Source: CAVQBJ01 sp963710725 (GTDB lineage: Bacteria > Actinomycetota > Thermoleophilia > Solirubrobacterales > Solirubrobacteraceae). From it: a stretch of DNA of 64,000 bases. The notes under the pieces are model-generated. The model was not told the DNA's origin. It saw only the letters and a program-made list of their open reading frames with translations, and did no database searches. Shown one piece after another: positions 1 through 8,043 of the stretch (its first letter is position 1; each line of letters opens with the position of its first letter). The stretch lies in the NCBI GenBank assembly GCA_963710725.1, contig CAVQBJ010000001.1, positions 620,001-684,000 on the forward strand, in the 5' to 3' direction. The translations under genes were made by a program, and so were the position numbers.

Positions 1-629
1 TCGTGGACCCGGACCACAACCTGTACTACGTCAACGGGAGCAGCGCGTGGGCCGGCATCCTGCCGATGGCCGTCATCGGCGTGGCGCGTTCATTCAACGT
101 CAATCTCGTCCAGTACCTGACCCCCTACGGTGTGCAGCTGTACAACAAGTTGCAGACTGCCTCGATCGTGAACATTCTCCTGCAGTATCCGGGCCTCACC
201 CTGCAGCAGCTCTTGCTGCCGCAGGACGTGCCGCCGGAGAGCATCCCGATCTATGTGCACATCGTCAATCAGCTGATCATGGGTGCTAACGGCACGCCGA
301 CGGTGCCGTTGTTCATCGGCCAGGGCGGCAGCGCGAACGTGGAGGGCACGGTCGGCAACCAGCCGGGGATTGGTATCGGCGACGGTGTGATGGTCACCGG
401 CGACGTGCGTGCGCTCGCCTCGGAGTACTGCCAACGCGGGGTGAGCGTCCAGTACAACGAGTACTCCGGACTCGGCCACGTGGCCAGCGCGCTCGCGTGG
501 CTCGCGCAGGCGCTGCCGTGGTTGAACAACCGGTTCGCCGGCCAGCCGGCACCGCAGGACTGCTCCACCATCCCGCCGGGCAACTCGATCGCTCCGGTCG
601 TCCTCGGGGTCAGCCCGATCACACCCTGA
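1..629 (+). CDS. Secretory lipase-like protein, C-terminal part (5' truncated by window edge)
   Basis: The reading frame is open from the window edge, so the N-terminal half, including any signal peptide and the nucleophile Ser, lies outside. The 208 visible residues resemble the C-terminal half of the secretory lipase (LIP) family of alpha/beta hydrolases: a strand motif VPLFIGQGG near residue 102, an Asp in GDGVMV (about 127) and a His in SGLGHVAS (about 159) that could complete a Ser-Asp-His triad. Two Cys (143, 187) could form a disulfide, as expected of an exported enzyme. A putative substrate would be an ester or triglyceride. The family call is from pattern only; an unrelated exported esterase is possible. 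Two strong hairpins follow the stop codon. Confidence 0.6.
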   Translation, partial: VDPDHNLYYVNGSSAWAGILPMAVIGVARSFNVNLVQYLTPYGVQLYNKLQTASIVNILLQYPGLTLQQLLLPQDVPPESIPIYVHIVNQLIMGANGTPTVPLFIGQGGSANVEGTVGNQPGIGIGDGVMVTGDVRALASEYCQRGVSVQYNEYSGLGHVASALAWLAQALPWLNNRFAGQPAPQDCSTIPPGNSIAPVVLGVSPITP

Positions 630-636
630 CTCGCCC

Positions 637-666
637 GGGCCGGAGCGCCGCACGGCGCTCCGGCCC
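637..666. terminator. Perfect 13-bp inverted repeat between convergent genes
   Basis: GGGCCGGAGCGCC (637-649) pairs with GGCGCTCCGGCCC (654-666) across a 4-base loop. It sits just after the lipase-like gene and faces a convergent gene, so it probably stops transcription from both sides. There is no T tract, as is common in GC-rich actinobacteria. Confidence 0.6.
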
Positions 667-680
667 GCCGCGAGACGGCA

Positions 681-713
681 GCGCGCACGTCGGCCGAGGG
701 CCGACGTGCGCGC
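681..713. terminator. Second 13-bp inverted repeat, tandem with the first
   Basis: GCGCGCACGTCGG (681-693) pairs perfectly with CCGACGTGCGCGC (701-713) across a 7-base loop. With the hairpin at 637-666 it forms a tandem bidirectional terminator candidate before the convergent membrane-protein gene ending at 750. Confidence 0.55.
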
Positions 714-749
714 GGAGCACCAGCCGTCGCCGCTTGGCCCGCGGTGCCG

Positions 750-1343
750 TCAGGTGACGGGAACCGCGTCGCCCACCAGCATGCGGCGGTCGGGGGCTGT
801 GCGGCGGGCGTGCCAGAAGCCCAGTCCGACCAGTGTGCCCATGATCGCGGCCAGGATGAACGCCGCGATCGCTCCCCAGAGCATGATCTCGCCCACGGTG
901 GCAAAGGCGTAGGCCTCGAGCAGCAGGCCCCGCAGGGTGGTGCCCTGGAACGAGGTCTGCTCGAGCGTCTTCAGCGCCGTGTTCGACGGGTTGGCCAGGG
1001 CAGCTGCGCTGATCTTCGAGTACACGCCCCCGTAGGGCATCTCCGACAGATGCACGGCGATGAAGTCATCGGCCCACGTCTTCGCCTGAGCGCCGGTGAG
1101 GAGCTCCTGGCCCGCGTACTGCGACACGGACGGAATCATGCTCGGAGTGATCTCGGTTCCCGGCTTGGGGTGTGCGAACGCGGCCTTCGGCGGGAACGTG
1201 ATCTGCTGCTCAGCGAGCTGGGAGTGGACGTTGGAATGCACGAAGCCGTAACCCACAGCCAGCAGCCCACCGGCCACCAGCAGCACAACGACGGCGACGA
1301 CGCCGACGGCACTCGCGAGAACGTCAAAAACCTTGCGTGACAT
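750..1343 (-). CDS. Two-helix membrane protein of unknown function
   Basis: A 197-residue protein with a hydrophobic helix at about residues 10-33 and another at 152-177. The roughly 115-residue segment between them would lie outside the membrane; a short charged tail rich in Arg follows helix 2. GGAG lies upstream of the ATG (read on the minus strand), which supports the start. I recognise no catalytic motif. It lies downstream of, and on the same strand as, the MarR regulator gene, separated by about 180 bases, so co-transcription is possible but not shown. Conserved hypothetical membrane protein is the safest call. Confidence 0.65.
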   Translation of the reverse strand: MSRKVFDVLASAVGVVAVVVLLVAGGLLAVGYGFVHSNVHSQLAEQQITFPPKAAFAHPKPGTEITPSMIPSVSQYAGQELLTGAQAKTWADDFIAVHLSEMPYGGVYSKISAAALANPSNTALKTLEQTSFQGTTLRGLLLEAYAFATVGEIMLWGAIAAFILAAIMGTLVGLGFWHARRTAPDRRMLVGDAVPVT

Positions 1344-1523
1344 TTTGGTGTGCTCCTCTCCCGGCTACCCCGGATCTGGTTGACACGGTCATGATCGACT
1401 CTGGGTGATCGGCCGTCGTCGGCGTCGCGCCGCCGTGTCGTCTCGGCGAACTACTCGGCGGGACGCGGCCGTACCGTGGGGGTCGCTTCGGGTTGTGCGC
1501 GCGGGCGCCGGGCGTGTCGCGCG

Positions 1524-1973
1524 TCAGCTGCCGTCCAGCGCCCGTCGCAGCACATCGCGCAACGTGCGCTGGTCGGCGGCCGACAGCCGCCGCAGCGACT
1601 CCGGCGCGGCGCTCATGCACCCGCGGATGCGGTCACGCGTCGCCACCCCGAGTGGGGTGAGCACGACCTGTCGCACCCGCCGGTCGCCCTCGTAGGGCTT
1701 GCGCTCCACCAGGCCCCGCGCCTCGAGCCGATCGACGATGCCGGTCACGTTCGAGTTGTCGCAGCGCAGGGTGGTGGCGATCTCGTGCATGGGCATCGGC
1801 ACGTCAGGATCCATCTGCACCAGCGCGCCCGCCTGCGCGGGATGGAGCTCCAGCTCGGTGGCGACGGCGAGGAAGCGCCGACGCTCGGTCGTCACGAGCT
1901 GGTGCACGAGCGCCCACGCCTCATCCGCGGCCGTCGCTCGCCGAGTCTTGACCGCTGCGGCCGCGGGCGTCAT
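1524..1973 (-). CDS. MarR-family transcriptional regulator
   Basis: A 149-residue winged-helix protein. The recognition-helix region reads CDNSNVTGIVDRLEARGLVER, followed by a wing with DRRVRQVVLTPLG, the classic MarR layout. The ATG at 1973 was chosen over the upstream TTG at 2000 because a TATCCT -10 box (1986-1981, minus strand) ends seven bases before it, giving a leaderless transcript. It is divergent from an ABC exporter, the usual arrangement for a MarR repressor of a drug or lipid efflux system. A short palindrome between the genes covers both -35 boxes and is the likely operator, so autoregulation and co-repression of the exporter are expected. The inducing ligand is unknown. Confidence 0.88.
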   Translation of the reverse strand: MTPAAAAVKTRRATAADEAWALVHQLVTTERRRFLAVATELELHPAQAGALVQMDPDVPMPMHEIATTLRCDNSNVTGIVDRLEARGLVERKPYEGDRRVRQVVLTPLGVATRDRIRGCMSAAPESLRRLSAADQRTLRDVLRRALDGS

Positions 1974-1980
1974 CCCGGTG

Positions 1981-2031
1981 AGGATAGCTGAGCAGATCAA
2001 TAGTTGACAACCTCAAATATGGAGCTAGCCT
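1981..2031. promoter_or_regulatory. Overlapping divergent promoters with shared palindromic operator
   Basis: Plus strand: TTGACA (2004-2009), 16-base spacer, TAGCCT (2026-2031), for the ABC gene. Minus strand: TTGTCA (2010-2005), 18-base spacer, TATCCT (1986-1981), for the MarR gene. The two -35 boxes overlap inside the palindrome GTTGACAAC (2003-2011), so one bound MarR dimer could block both. Both predicted transcripts begin at or next to the start codon. Confidence 0.7.
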
Positions 2032-2039
2032 ACCGTCTC

Positions 2040-3056
2040 GTGTCCACCCAGAAGCCAGCGATCGAGGTCGAGCAGCTCGTGCGTGAGTTCCGTAAGGGTC
2101 CGCGGGCGGTCGACGGCATCGACCTCGCGGTCGCCCCGGGTGAGATCTACGGCTTCCTCGGTCCCAACGGCGCCGGCAAGTCGACCACCGTGCTCATGCT
2201 CACGACCCTCTTGCCGCCGACCGCGGGCCGGGCGACCGTGGGCGGGTACGACATCGCGCGCGAGGGTGCCCAGGTCCGCGCCTCGATCGGCGCGGCCCTC
2301 CAGGAGGCGGCGCTCGACGCGATCCTCACCGGTCGCGAGCACCTGGCGCTGCAGGCGACCCTGCAGGGGATCCCAAAGGCTCAGCGGACGCGCCGGGCCG
2401 ACGAGCTGCTCGAGCGGGTCGGCCTGACCGAGGCTGCCGATCGCCGGGTCGGCGGTTACTCGGGCGGTATGAAACGGCGCCTGGACCTCGCGCTCGCGCT
2501 GGTGCACGACCCGCGCATCCTGTTCCTCGATGAGCCGACGACGGGGCTGGATCCGCAGAGCCGCAGCGCCCTGTGGGAGGAGGTGGCACGGCTGGCCCAC
2601 GACGAGGGCATGACCGTGTTCCTCACCACCCAGTACCTCGAGGAGGCCGACGCGCTCGCCGATCGCGTCGGCATCATCGACCGTGGGACGATCGTCGCCG
2701 AGGGCACGCCGGCCGAGCTGAAGGCGCAGATCGGCAGCCCGAGCGTCGAGATCGTTCCGGCCGACGTCACCCAGCAGGACACGCTCGCCGAGCGGCTGGG
2801 GGGATTCGGCGCGCTCACGCGCAACGGGCGCGGCAGCCTCACGGTCCAACTGCCCGGCGGCGAGGAGCAGCTGGCCGCCGTCGTGCGCACGCTCGATCAG
2901 GCGGACCTCCACGTCGCCTCGCTGCATCTGCACCAGCCGACGCTGGACGACGTGTTCCTGGCCAAGACCGGGCGCAAGCTCGAGGGTGCAGCCGATGCCG
3001 ACGACGCCGGCACGGACGAGCGGGCGCCGGCGCGGCGGGGGCGTCGTGGTCGCTGA
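2040..3056 (+). CDS. DrrA-type ABC exporter ATP-binding protein
   Basis: A 338-residue nucleotide-binding subunit. Walker A GPNGAGKST is at residues 41-49, the SGGMK signature at about 141-145 and Walker B ILFLDE at about 160-165. The switch position is Gln in LTTQYLEEAD rather than His, which is usual for DrrA-like daunorubicin/lipid exporters. An extra C-terminal domain of about 100 residues, ending in an Arg-rich tail, is also DrrA-like. The GTG at 2040 was preferred because a TTGACA/TAGCCT promoter ends eight bases before it; a TTG at 2004 and an ATG at 2019 in the same frame lie inside that promoter. It powers the two permeases that follow. The substrate is unknown. Confidence 0.9.
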   Translation: MSTQKPAIEVEQLVREFRKGPRAVDGIDLAVAPGEIYGFLGPNGAGKSTTVLMLTTLLPPTAGRATVGGYDIAREGAQVRASIGAALQEAALDAILTGREHLALQATLQGIPKAQRTRRADELLERVGLTEAADRRVGGYSGGMKRRLDLALALVHDPRILFLDEPTTGLDPQSRSALWEEVARLAHDEGMTVFLTTQYLEEADALADRVGIIDRGTIVAEGTPAELKAQIGSPSVEIVPADVTQQDTLAERLGGFGALTRNGRGSLTVQLPGGEEQLAAVVRTLDQADLHVASLHLHQPTLDDVFLAKTGRKLEGAADADDAGTDERAPARRGRRGR

Positions 3057-3843
3057 GCACCCCACTGCGCCCGGCCTGTTCGAGCAGATCGCCGTGCTGG
3101 CGCGCCGATCGGTCAAGCGTTCGCTGCGTCAGGGAGCACTGCTGCTGTTCCCGCTGCTGTTCCCGCTCATCCTGTTCGCGATCAACGGCAGTGCGCTCGG
3201 GGCGGCCCGCAAGATCCCCGGGTTTCCACCGGTGAGCTATCGCGACTTCGCGCTGGCGGTCACCTTCATGCAGGGAGCGCTGTTCGTGTCGGTCACCGCG
3301 GGCACCGACCTGGCCCGGGACATCGAATCGGGCTTCTTCAACCGGCTCGCGCTGACGCCGATCCGCGGCGCCGCGCTCATCGCCGGCCAGCTGGGCGGAC
3401 CGGTGGTGGTGGCCTGCGTGCAATCGACGTGCTACCTGCTCATCGGCGTGGCGAGCGGGGTGGGCGTGGTGAGCGGCGTCGGCGGCGCGTTCGTGCTGCT
3501 GCTGCTGTCGATCCTCATCGCCTTCGCGTTCGCGGGACTCGGCACGTTGATCGCGCTGCGGTTCGGCAGCGGCGAGGCGGTGCAGGCCGTCTTTCCGCTG
3601 CTGTTCGTGACGGTGTTCCTCAGCTCGTCGAGCCTGCCGCGCAACCTCATCCAGGTGCAGTGGTTTCGCGAGGTGGCGACCTACAACCCGGTTTCCTACC
3701 TGATCGAGGGGATGCGCAGCCTGATCATCACCGGCTGGGACGGCCGTGCGCTCGCGCTCGGGTTCGGCTTCGCGCTGCTGCTGGCGGTCATCAGCCTGGG
3801 CCTGTCCGGTGCGGCGATGAAGAACCGGCTGGTGCGCACATGA
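3046..3843 (+). CDS. ABC-2 type permease, first subunit
   Basis: A 265-residue integral membrane protein with about six hydrophobic helices, of the DrrB/ABC-2 class. Features include an N-terminal amphipathic stretch, SGFFNRLALTPIRGAAL near the middle, and the YNPVSYLIEGMRSL motif before the last helix that is typical of this family. The GTG at 3046 follows a G-rich Shine-Dalgarno stretch and overlaps the end of the ATPase gene by 11 bases, pointing to translational coupling; a longer start at 2986 would add a charged extension. Together with the next gene it should form a heterodimeric export channel. Confidence 0.85.
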   Translation: MVAEHPTAPGLFEQIAVLARRSVKRSLRQGALLLFPLLFPLILFAINGSALGAARKIPGFPPVSYRDFALAVTFMQGALFVSVTAGTDLARDIESGFFNRLALTPIRGAALIAGQLGGPVVVACVQSTCYLLIGVASGVGVVSGVGGAFVLLLLSILIAFAFAGLGTLIALRFGSGEAVQAVFPLLFVTVFLSSSSLPRNLIQVQWFREVATYNPVSYLIEGMRSLIITGWDGRALALGFGFALLLAVISLGLSGAAMKNRLVRT

Positions 3844-4610
3844 GGCGCTTCGGGTTCGTCGCGCGCGCGGTCGCGTGGCGCTCGCTGCATAACACGTTCG
3901 TCAGCCCGGCCATCCTTCTGCCGTCGATCATCTTCCCGCTGTTCTTCCTGGCCGCGTTCGCCGGTGGCCTGTCGAAGATCGCGCAGGTGCCGAACTTCCA
4001 CTACGGCCCGGGCTACACCGCGTTTCAGTTCGTGTTCGTGTTCCTGCAGTCGGCGGCGTTCGGTGGGGTGTTCACCGGCTTCGCGATTGCGCGCGACTTC
4101 GATTCCGGCTTCGCCCGGCGGCTCCTGCTCAGCGCACCGCGCCGCAGCGGGATCATCGCCGGCTACGCGATCGGCGCGCTTGGTCGGTGGGTCGTCACCG
4201 GCACGGTGGTGACGCTGGCGGCGCTCGTGGCCGGGATGCGAGTGGACGGGGGCGGGGTGGACCTCGGCGGCCTGCTGGCGCTCGGGGTCTGCATGAACCT
4301 CGTCTGCGCCCTGTGGGGCTGCGGCGTGGCGATGTTCCTGCGCACCGAGCAGGCGGGCGCGCTCATCCAGATGCCGGTGTTCGTGGCCCTGTTCCTCGCG
4401 CCCGTGTACGTGCCGCTCGCGCTGCTCAGTGGCTGGATCCACACCGCGGCGAAGTACAACCCGGCCTCGGTGGCGCTCGAGGCCTCACGCGGCCTGTTCG
4501 CCGGTGCGCCGACGAACGTCGCGCTCGCATTCGGGCTGTTCGCGGCCGGCATCGCGCTGATGGCGGTGTGGGCGCGCCGCGGGCTGGCGTCGGCCGAGCG
4601 CGCCGGCTGA
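3840..4610 (+). CDS. ABC-2 type permease, second subunit
   Basis: A 256-residue membrane protein with about six helices, related to the preceding permease. DFDSGFARRLLLSAPRRSG matches the coupling-helix region and YNPASVALEASRGLF the family motif before the last helix. Its ATG overlaps the previous stop codon (ATGA), so the three exporter genes form one tightly coupled unit. Two different permeases beside one ATPase suggests a heterodimeric transmembrane part with two copies of the ATPase. No terminator is evident before the following tRNA gene on the other strand. Confidence 0.85.
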   Translation: MRRFGFVARAVAWRSLHNTFVSPAILLPSIIFPLFFLAAFAGGLSKIAQVPNFHYGPGYTAFQFVFVFLQSAAFGGVFTGFAIARDFDSGFARRLLLSAPRRSGIIAGYAIGALGRWVVTGTVVTLAALVAGMRVDGGGVDLGGLLALGVCMNLVCALWGCGVAMFLRTEQAGALIQMPVFVALFLAPVYVPLALLSGWIHTAAKYNPASVALEASRGLFAGAPTNVALAFGLFAAGIALMAVWARRGLASAERAG

Positions 4611-4731
4611 ACGTCGGCGGCGGTGCCGACGATCGGCACGTCGTGCAGACCTCGCGGTGTTCGGGGTCTGCGACTCCCGTTGGCTGGTCCGAGGTAGAGA
4701 CAAACCGCCCGGTACCAGGTGGTCCGCGCAA

Positions 4732-4804
<73 letters not shown>

Positions 4805-4890
4805 GGTCGCAGCACTCTAGCGCGGCCGGCCGCGATCGATCGGGCCGCGGCGGACGCGGCGCCTCCGGAGCGCGGGGACTGAAGGGCCCT

Positions 4891-5334
4891 TCAGGCGTGC
4901 AGCGTCACGGCCTCGCCCGCGGTGACCGTGGTCACGGGCAGGCCGAGCCCGGCCACCTTACTCGGCAGGTCGAGTCGCAGCCAGCGCGAGACGCGTGCGC
5001 TCAGCGTCGAGACGATCACCTCATCGAACCCGCGCAGATTGACCGCGTCGTGGATGGCGGCCATCGGGTCGGGGTCTCCCACGATCCCGTCCACGTGCGC
5101 GCCGGCCGCCTCTTCCAGCAGGGGCACGGCCGTGCCGATGACCTGCTGTGCCTCGCTCTCGGCGACATCGTCGGCATCGACCACCTTGTGCATGCCGTGG
5201 GTCGTCTTGGGCACGAGCAGGGTGAACACGCACGGACCCCGGTGCGCTCGCTCGCGGACGGCCTCCAGCAGAGTGTCGGTGGCCGCGGTCTTGTGCGCGA
5301 CGATCAGTACGCGCGCGGGGGCGGAGGACTCCAT
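4891..5334 (-). CDS. Universal stress protein (UspA)-like protein
   Basis: A 147-residue single-domain protein with an alternating beta/alpha pattern. It starts with RVLIVAHKTAATDTLLEAV, has a central GDPDPMAAIHDAV segment and ends with a strand-helix region FDEVIVSTLSARVSRWLRLDL then LPVTTV, all in the Usp order. The canonical ATP-binding G-x2-G-x9-G-S/T motif is not clear, so nucleotide binding is doubtful. AAGGAG lies upstream of the ATG on the minus strand. It is monocistronic, with a tRNA downstream and a divergent small gene upstream. Function in stress survival is inferred from the fold only. Confidence 0.65.
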   Translation of the reverse strand: MESSAPARVLIVAHKTAATDTLLEAVRERAHRGPCVFTLLVPKTTHGMHKVVDADDVAESEAQQVIGTAVPLLEEAAGAHVDGIVGDPDPMAAIHDAVNLRGFDEVIVSTLSARVSRWLRLDLPSKVAGLGLPVTTVTAGEAVTLHA

Positions 5335-5416
5335 GTCGGAACTCCTTTATTTCAGAGGTACGTGCTTCGATCTTCCCACGGCGACGGCCTCGATTCCAGG
5401 GCGCAAGGGGCGGGCC

Positions 5417-5785
5417 ATGTGCGAACATACGTTCGTGTCGGTGAAGGGATCCGCCTACGCGCGCTTCCAGCGCGCCCTGCGCCTCGGGCGCCTCGATCAG
5501 ATCCGCGACGCGGCCGCCGAGCTGCCACAGGTCGACCTCGTCGACGCGCTGCACGTCTGCCTGCTCATGAGCGCGCAGGCCGACGCGCGCTACGACCGTG
5601 CCGCCACGCGCTGGCTCGCGCGCTTCGCGATCGAGCGACCGCACGTCACGCTCGCCGACATGCAGGCCGCGCTCGCCGCGCTCGATGAGCTGCCACGCGA
5701 CCCGACCGGCTCGCGCCGGGCGCTCGCCGCGCTGTGCGCCGCGCACGGTCTGGCCCGGGCCGCGCGGGTCTGCCAGGCGGACTGA
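5417..5785 (+). CDS. Small helical protein of unknown function
   Basis: A 122-residue protein that appears all-helical, with several Leu/Ala/Arg-rich amphipathic segments (AYARFQRALRLGRLDQIRDA, VDLVDALHVCLLMSAQAD). Start chosen at ATG 5417, preceded by GGGG/GGGC as a possible ribosome-binding site; upstream codons in the same frame run through the divergent gene and look non-coding. No known motif is visible. It is flanked by a divergent Usp-like gene and a convergent acetyltransferase gene, so its context gives no functional hint. Confidence 0.6.
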   Translation: MCEHTFVSVKGSAYARFQRALRLGRLDQIRDAAAELPQVDLVDALHVCLLMSAQADARYDRAATRWLARFAIERPHVTLADMQAALAALDELPRDPTGSRRALAALCAAHGLARAARVCQAD

Positions 5786-5802
5786 CTCCGCGCGGCGGCA
5801 GC

Positions 5803-6360
5803 TCAGCGCGCGGGCGGGCGCGGCGACTGGTCGGCCCGGATCGCCCAGCGCTCGTGGTCGCGCCACACGCCGCCGATCTTCAGGTAGGCGGGGGAGAAGC
5901 CCTCGCGCTGGAACCCGCAGCGCTGGGCGAGTGCGAGCGAGCGGGCGTTGCCCGGCTGGATGTTCGCCTCGACGCGATGCAGGCGCAGGCGATCGAACGC
6001 GTCGGCGACGACGAGGCGGAGCGCCTCGGTCATGTGCCCGCGGCCGTCGAACGGCGCGAACGCGGCGTAGCCCAGGTAGGCGCTCTCGAGCGCGTCGCGC
6101 ACGATGTGCCCGAGCGTGAAGTAGCCGACGATCGATCCGTCCTCACGCGCGCAGACGAGGTAGCCGCAGAAGTCCGGCTGCTGGACGCGGCGCAGGTAGG
6201 AGTCGTACTGGGCGCGGGTGGCCGGCGGCGTCACCCAGGGGTGGTGCAGCACCACGCTCGCTCGCGTGCGCGCGATGAACTCGTCGCAGTCGTCGTGCGT
6301 CGGCGCACGCAGCGTCACCGTGGTGTGGGTGCGCTGGAAGATCCTGGATCCTGTGTGCAC
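5803..6360 (-). CDS. GNAT-family N-acetyltransferase (RimJ/RimL type)
   Basis: A 185-residue acetyltransferase. The N-terminal TVTLRAPTHDD strand, GYFTLGHIVRDALESAYLGY core strands, the acetyl-CoA-binding loop FDGRGHMTEALRLVV and the NARSLALAQRCGFQREG motif near the C-terminus follow the RimJ/RimL order. The acetyl-CoA motif R-G-x-G-x-A is present as GRGHMT. The start is a GTG next to the tRNA-Tyr gene, with no clear ribosome-binding site, so the true start could be a few codons downstream. The likely substrate is the N-terminus of a protein or a small amine; the specific target is unknown. Confidence 0.82.
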   Translation of the reverse strand: MHTGSRIFQRTHTTVTLRAPTHDDCDEFIARTRASVVLHHPWVTPPATRAQYDSYLRRVQQPDFCGYLVCAREDGSIVGYFTLGHIVRDALESAYLGYAAFAPFDGRGHMTEALRLVVADAFDRLRLHRVEANIQPGNARSLALAQRCGFQREGFSPAYLKIGGVWRDHERWAIRADQSPRPPAR

Positions 6361-6370
6361 GGCAAGAGGA

Positions 6371-6452
6371 TGGTGGGGGCAGGATTCGAACCTGCGTAGG
6401 CAGAGCCAACGGGTTTACAGCCCGTCTCCTTTAACCACTCGGACACCCCACC
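6371..6452 (-). tRNA. tRNA-Tyr (anticodon GUA), long variable arm
   Basis: On the minus strand: acceptor GGTGGGG/CCCCACC, D arm, anticodon loop TGTAAAC (GTA), an extended variable arm around GTTGGCTCTGCCTAC, T arm AGGTTCGAATCCT and discriminator A. CCA beyond the discriminator is not encoded. The class II shape and anticodon identify tRNA-Tyr. Confidence 0.95.
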
Positions 6453-6551
6453 TGGTGTCAATGGCGCGCCAGCGGCGGCGACGCCGGATTCTAGCCGCTG
6501 GTCGCGCGCGGAGGGCCGAGGCGGCCCTCCGCGTTCGCTTCGACGGCGACG

Positions 6552-7718
6552 CTAGGACGCCTCGCGCAGGCGCTGCGCCTCGGGCAGCCCCTGCAGCTTC
6601 TTGAGCGTACGGTTCTCGATCTGGCGCACGCGCTCGCGCGTGATGTTGAACGCGCGGCCCACCTCCTCGAGCGTGCGCGGACGCGCGCCGGTCAGGCCGA
6701 AGCGCATCTCGATCACCTCCCGCTCGCGCGGGGGCAGGGCGGCGAGGACGCGGTTGACGTTCTCCTTGCGCAGCGACTCCGAGGCGATCTCGAACGGCGA
6801 CTCGGCCGAGACGTCCTCGACGAAATCGGCGAGCGCCGAGTCCTCCTCCTCGCCGACCGGCTTCTCCAGCGAGACCGGCTGCTGAGCCATGCGCAGGATG
6901 TCGCGCACCTCGCGCGTCGTGCACTCGAGCTCGGTGGCGATCTCGTCCGGCGTCGGCTCGCGGCCGAGCTGCTGGATGAGCTGGCGCTCGACGTGGATCA
7001 CCTTGTTGAGCTTCTCGACCATGTGCACCGGGATGCGGATCGTGCGGCCCTTATCGGCGATCGCGCGCGTCACGGCCTGGCGAATCCACCAGGTGGCGTA
7101 GGTCGAGAACTTGTAGCCGCGGCGGTAGTCGAACTTCTCGACCGCGCGGATGAGCCCGAGCGAGCCCTCCTGGATGAGGTCGAGGAACGTCAGCCCGCGA
7201 CCGAGGTAGCCCTTGGCGATCGACACCACGAGGCGCAGGTTGGCCTCCACCATGTGCTGCTTGGCCATCATGTCGCCACGCTCGATGCGCCGCGCCAGGG
7301 CGACCTCCTCCTCGGCGCTCAGCAGCGGCACGCGGCCGATCGAGCGCAGGTACAGCCGCAGCGAGTCGAGGCTCGGCTCGACCGTGAGGTCGAGCTCGGC
7401 CTTACGCAGCGCCTCGATCTTCGAGCGGACGCTCTGCGCGCTCTCCTCCGGCTCCGCCGCCGGCTCGGCGGCGCGGTCGTCGTCGGCCGCCTCGCTGGGC
7501 GCCGACGCGTCGATCTCGGTACTGGCCTCCTCGGAGCTCACGAGCTCGATTGCGTGCTCGTCCAGGAAGGCATGCAGCTCCTGGATCTGCTCGCGCGTCG
7601 CGTCGGTCTCCTCCACCGCAGCGGCGATCGCCTCGACACTGACGAATCCGCGCTCTTGCGCCTCCGTGACCAGTGTCTGGATCTCGTCGACCTCAAGGAC
7701 CGACGGATCCTCCGTCAT
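6552..7718 (-). CDS. rpoD: RNA polymerase principal sigma factor (RpoD/SigA)
   Basis: A 388-residue group 1-like sigma-70 factor. A short region 1.1-like N-terminus and an acidic linker (about residues 60-100) precede region 1.2 (SLDSLRLYLRSIGRVPLL), region 2 with the -10-binding helix (FDYRRGYKFSTYATWWIRQA), region 3, and region 4 ending in the helix-turn-helix EVGRAFNITRERVRQIENR. ATG 7718 was chosen over a GTG/ATG 15 codons upstream because GGGTGG sits ahead of it. It directs polymerase to housekeeping promoters, including the TANNNT boxes seen in this window. A tRNA-Tyr gene lies downstream on the same strand. Confidence 0.95.
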   Translation of the reverse strand: MTEDPSVLEVDEIQTLVTEAQERGFVSVEAIAAAVEETDATREQIQELHAFLDEHAIELVSSEEASTEIDASAPSEAADDDRAAEPAAEPEESAQSVRSKIEALRKAELDLTVEPSLDSLRLYLRSIGRVPLLSAEEEVALARRIERGDMMAKQHMVEANLRLVVSIAKGYLGRGLTFLDLIQEGSLGLIRAVEKFDYRRGYKFSTYATWWIRQAVTRAIADKGRTIRIPVHMVEKLNKVIHVERQLIQQLGREPTPDEIATELECTTREVRDILRMAQQPVSLEKPVGEEEDSALADFVEDVSAESPFEIASESLRKENVNRVLAALPPREREVIEMRFGLTGARPRTLEEVGRAFNITRERVRQIENRTLKKLQGLPEAQRLREAS

Positions 7719-8029
7719 CAGTGACCCACCCTTGTCGCGCAATTCCGACCCCCAAAGCTCCATCCCTCAACGCTGGCCGGCGGCGATGGCCACCGGCAGC
7801 AGCCCGATATCCCTGGTCATGCAGTTCTCGTGCGACGAGCGCGCCGTATGACGGCGATGAGGCTGAGCCCTTCTGTGTCGTCGTCGTGACGTGGGCTACC
7901 AGCCGACGCGGGAGTGATACCAGAATCGCCCGTCGGGTGATGTGCAAGTCACAAATGCCACACAAGAAACACGGTTGGTGCCCCAAACGCGCCTCAACGG
8001 CTGCGGCTGACCCGCCGCATCGCGCTCGC
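7719..8029. other. Intergenic region between rpoD and folE2
   Basis: About 310 bases between the divergent sigma-factor and GTP-cyclohydrolase genes. A locally A+T-richer patch at about 7935-7980 probably holds the sigma-gene promoter, but I find no convincing -35/-10 pair for it. No RNA gene or repeat seen. Confidence 0.4.
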
Positions 8030-8035
8030 TACGCT
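8030..8035 (+). promoter_or_regulatory. -10 box TACGCT for leaderless folE2
   Basis: TACGCT ends eight bases before the ATG at 8044; CTGACC (8007-8012) lies 17 bases upstream as a 4/6 -35 match. Transcription should start at or next to the start codon. Confidence 0.55.
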
Positions 8036-8043
8036 TGAGCGAC

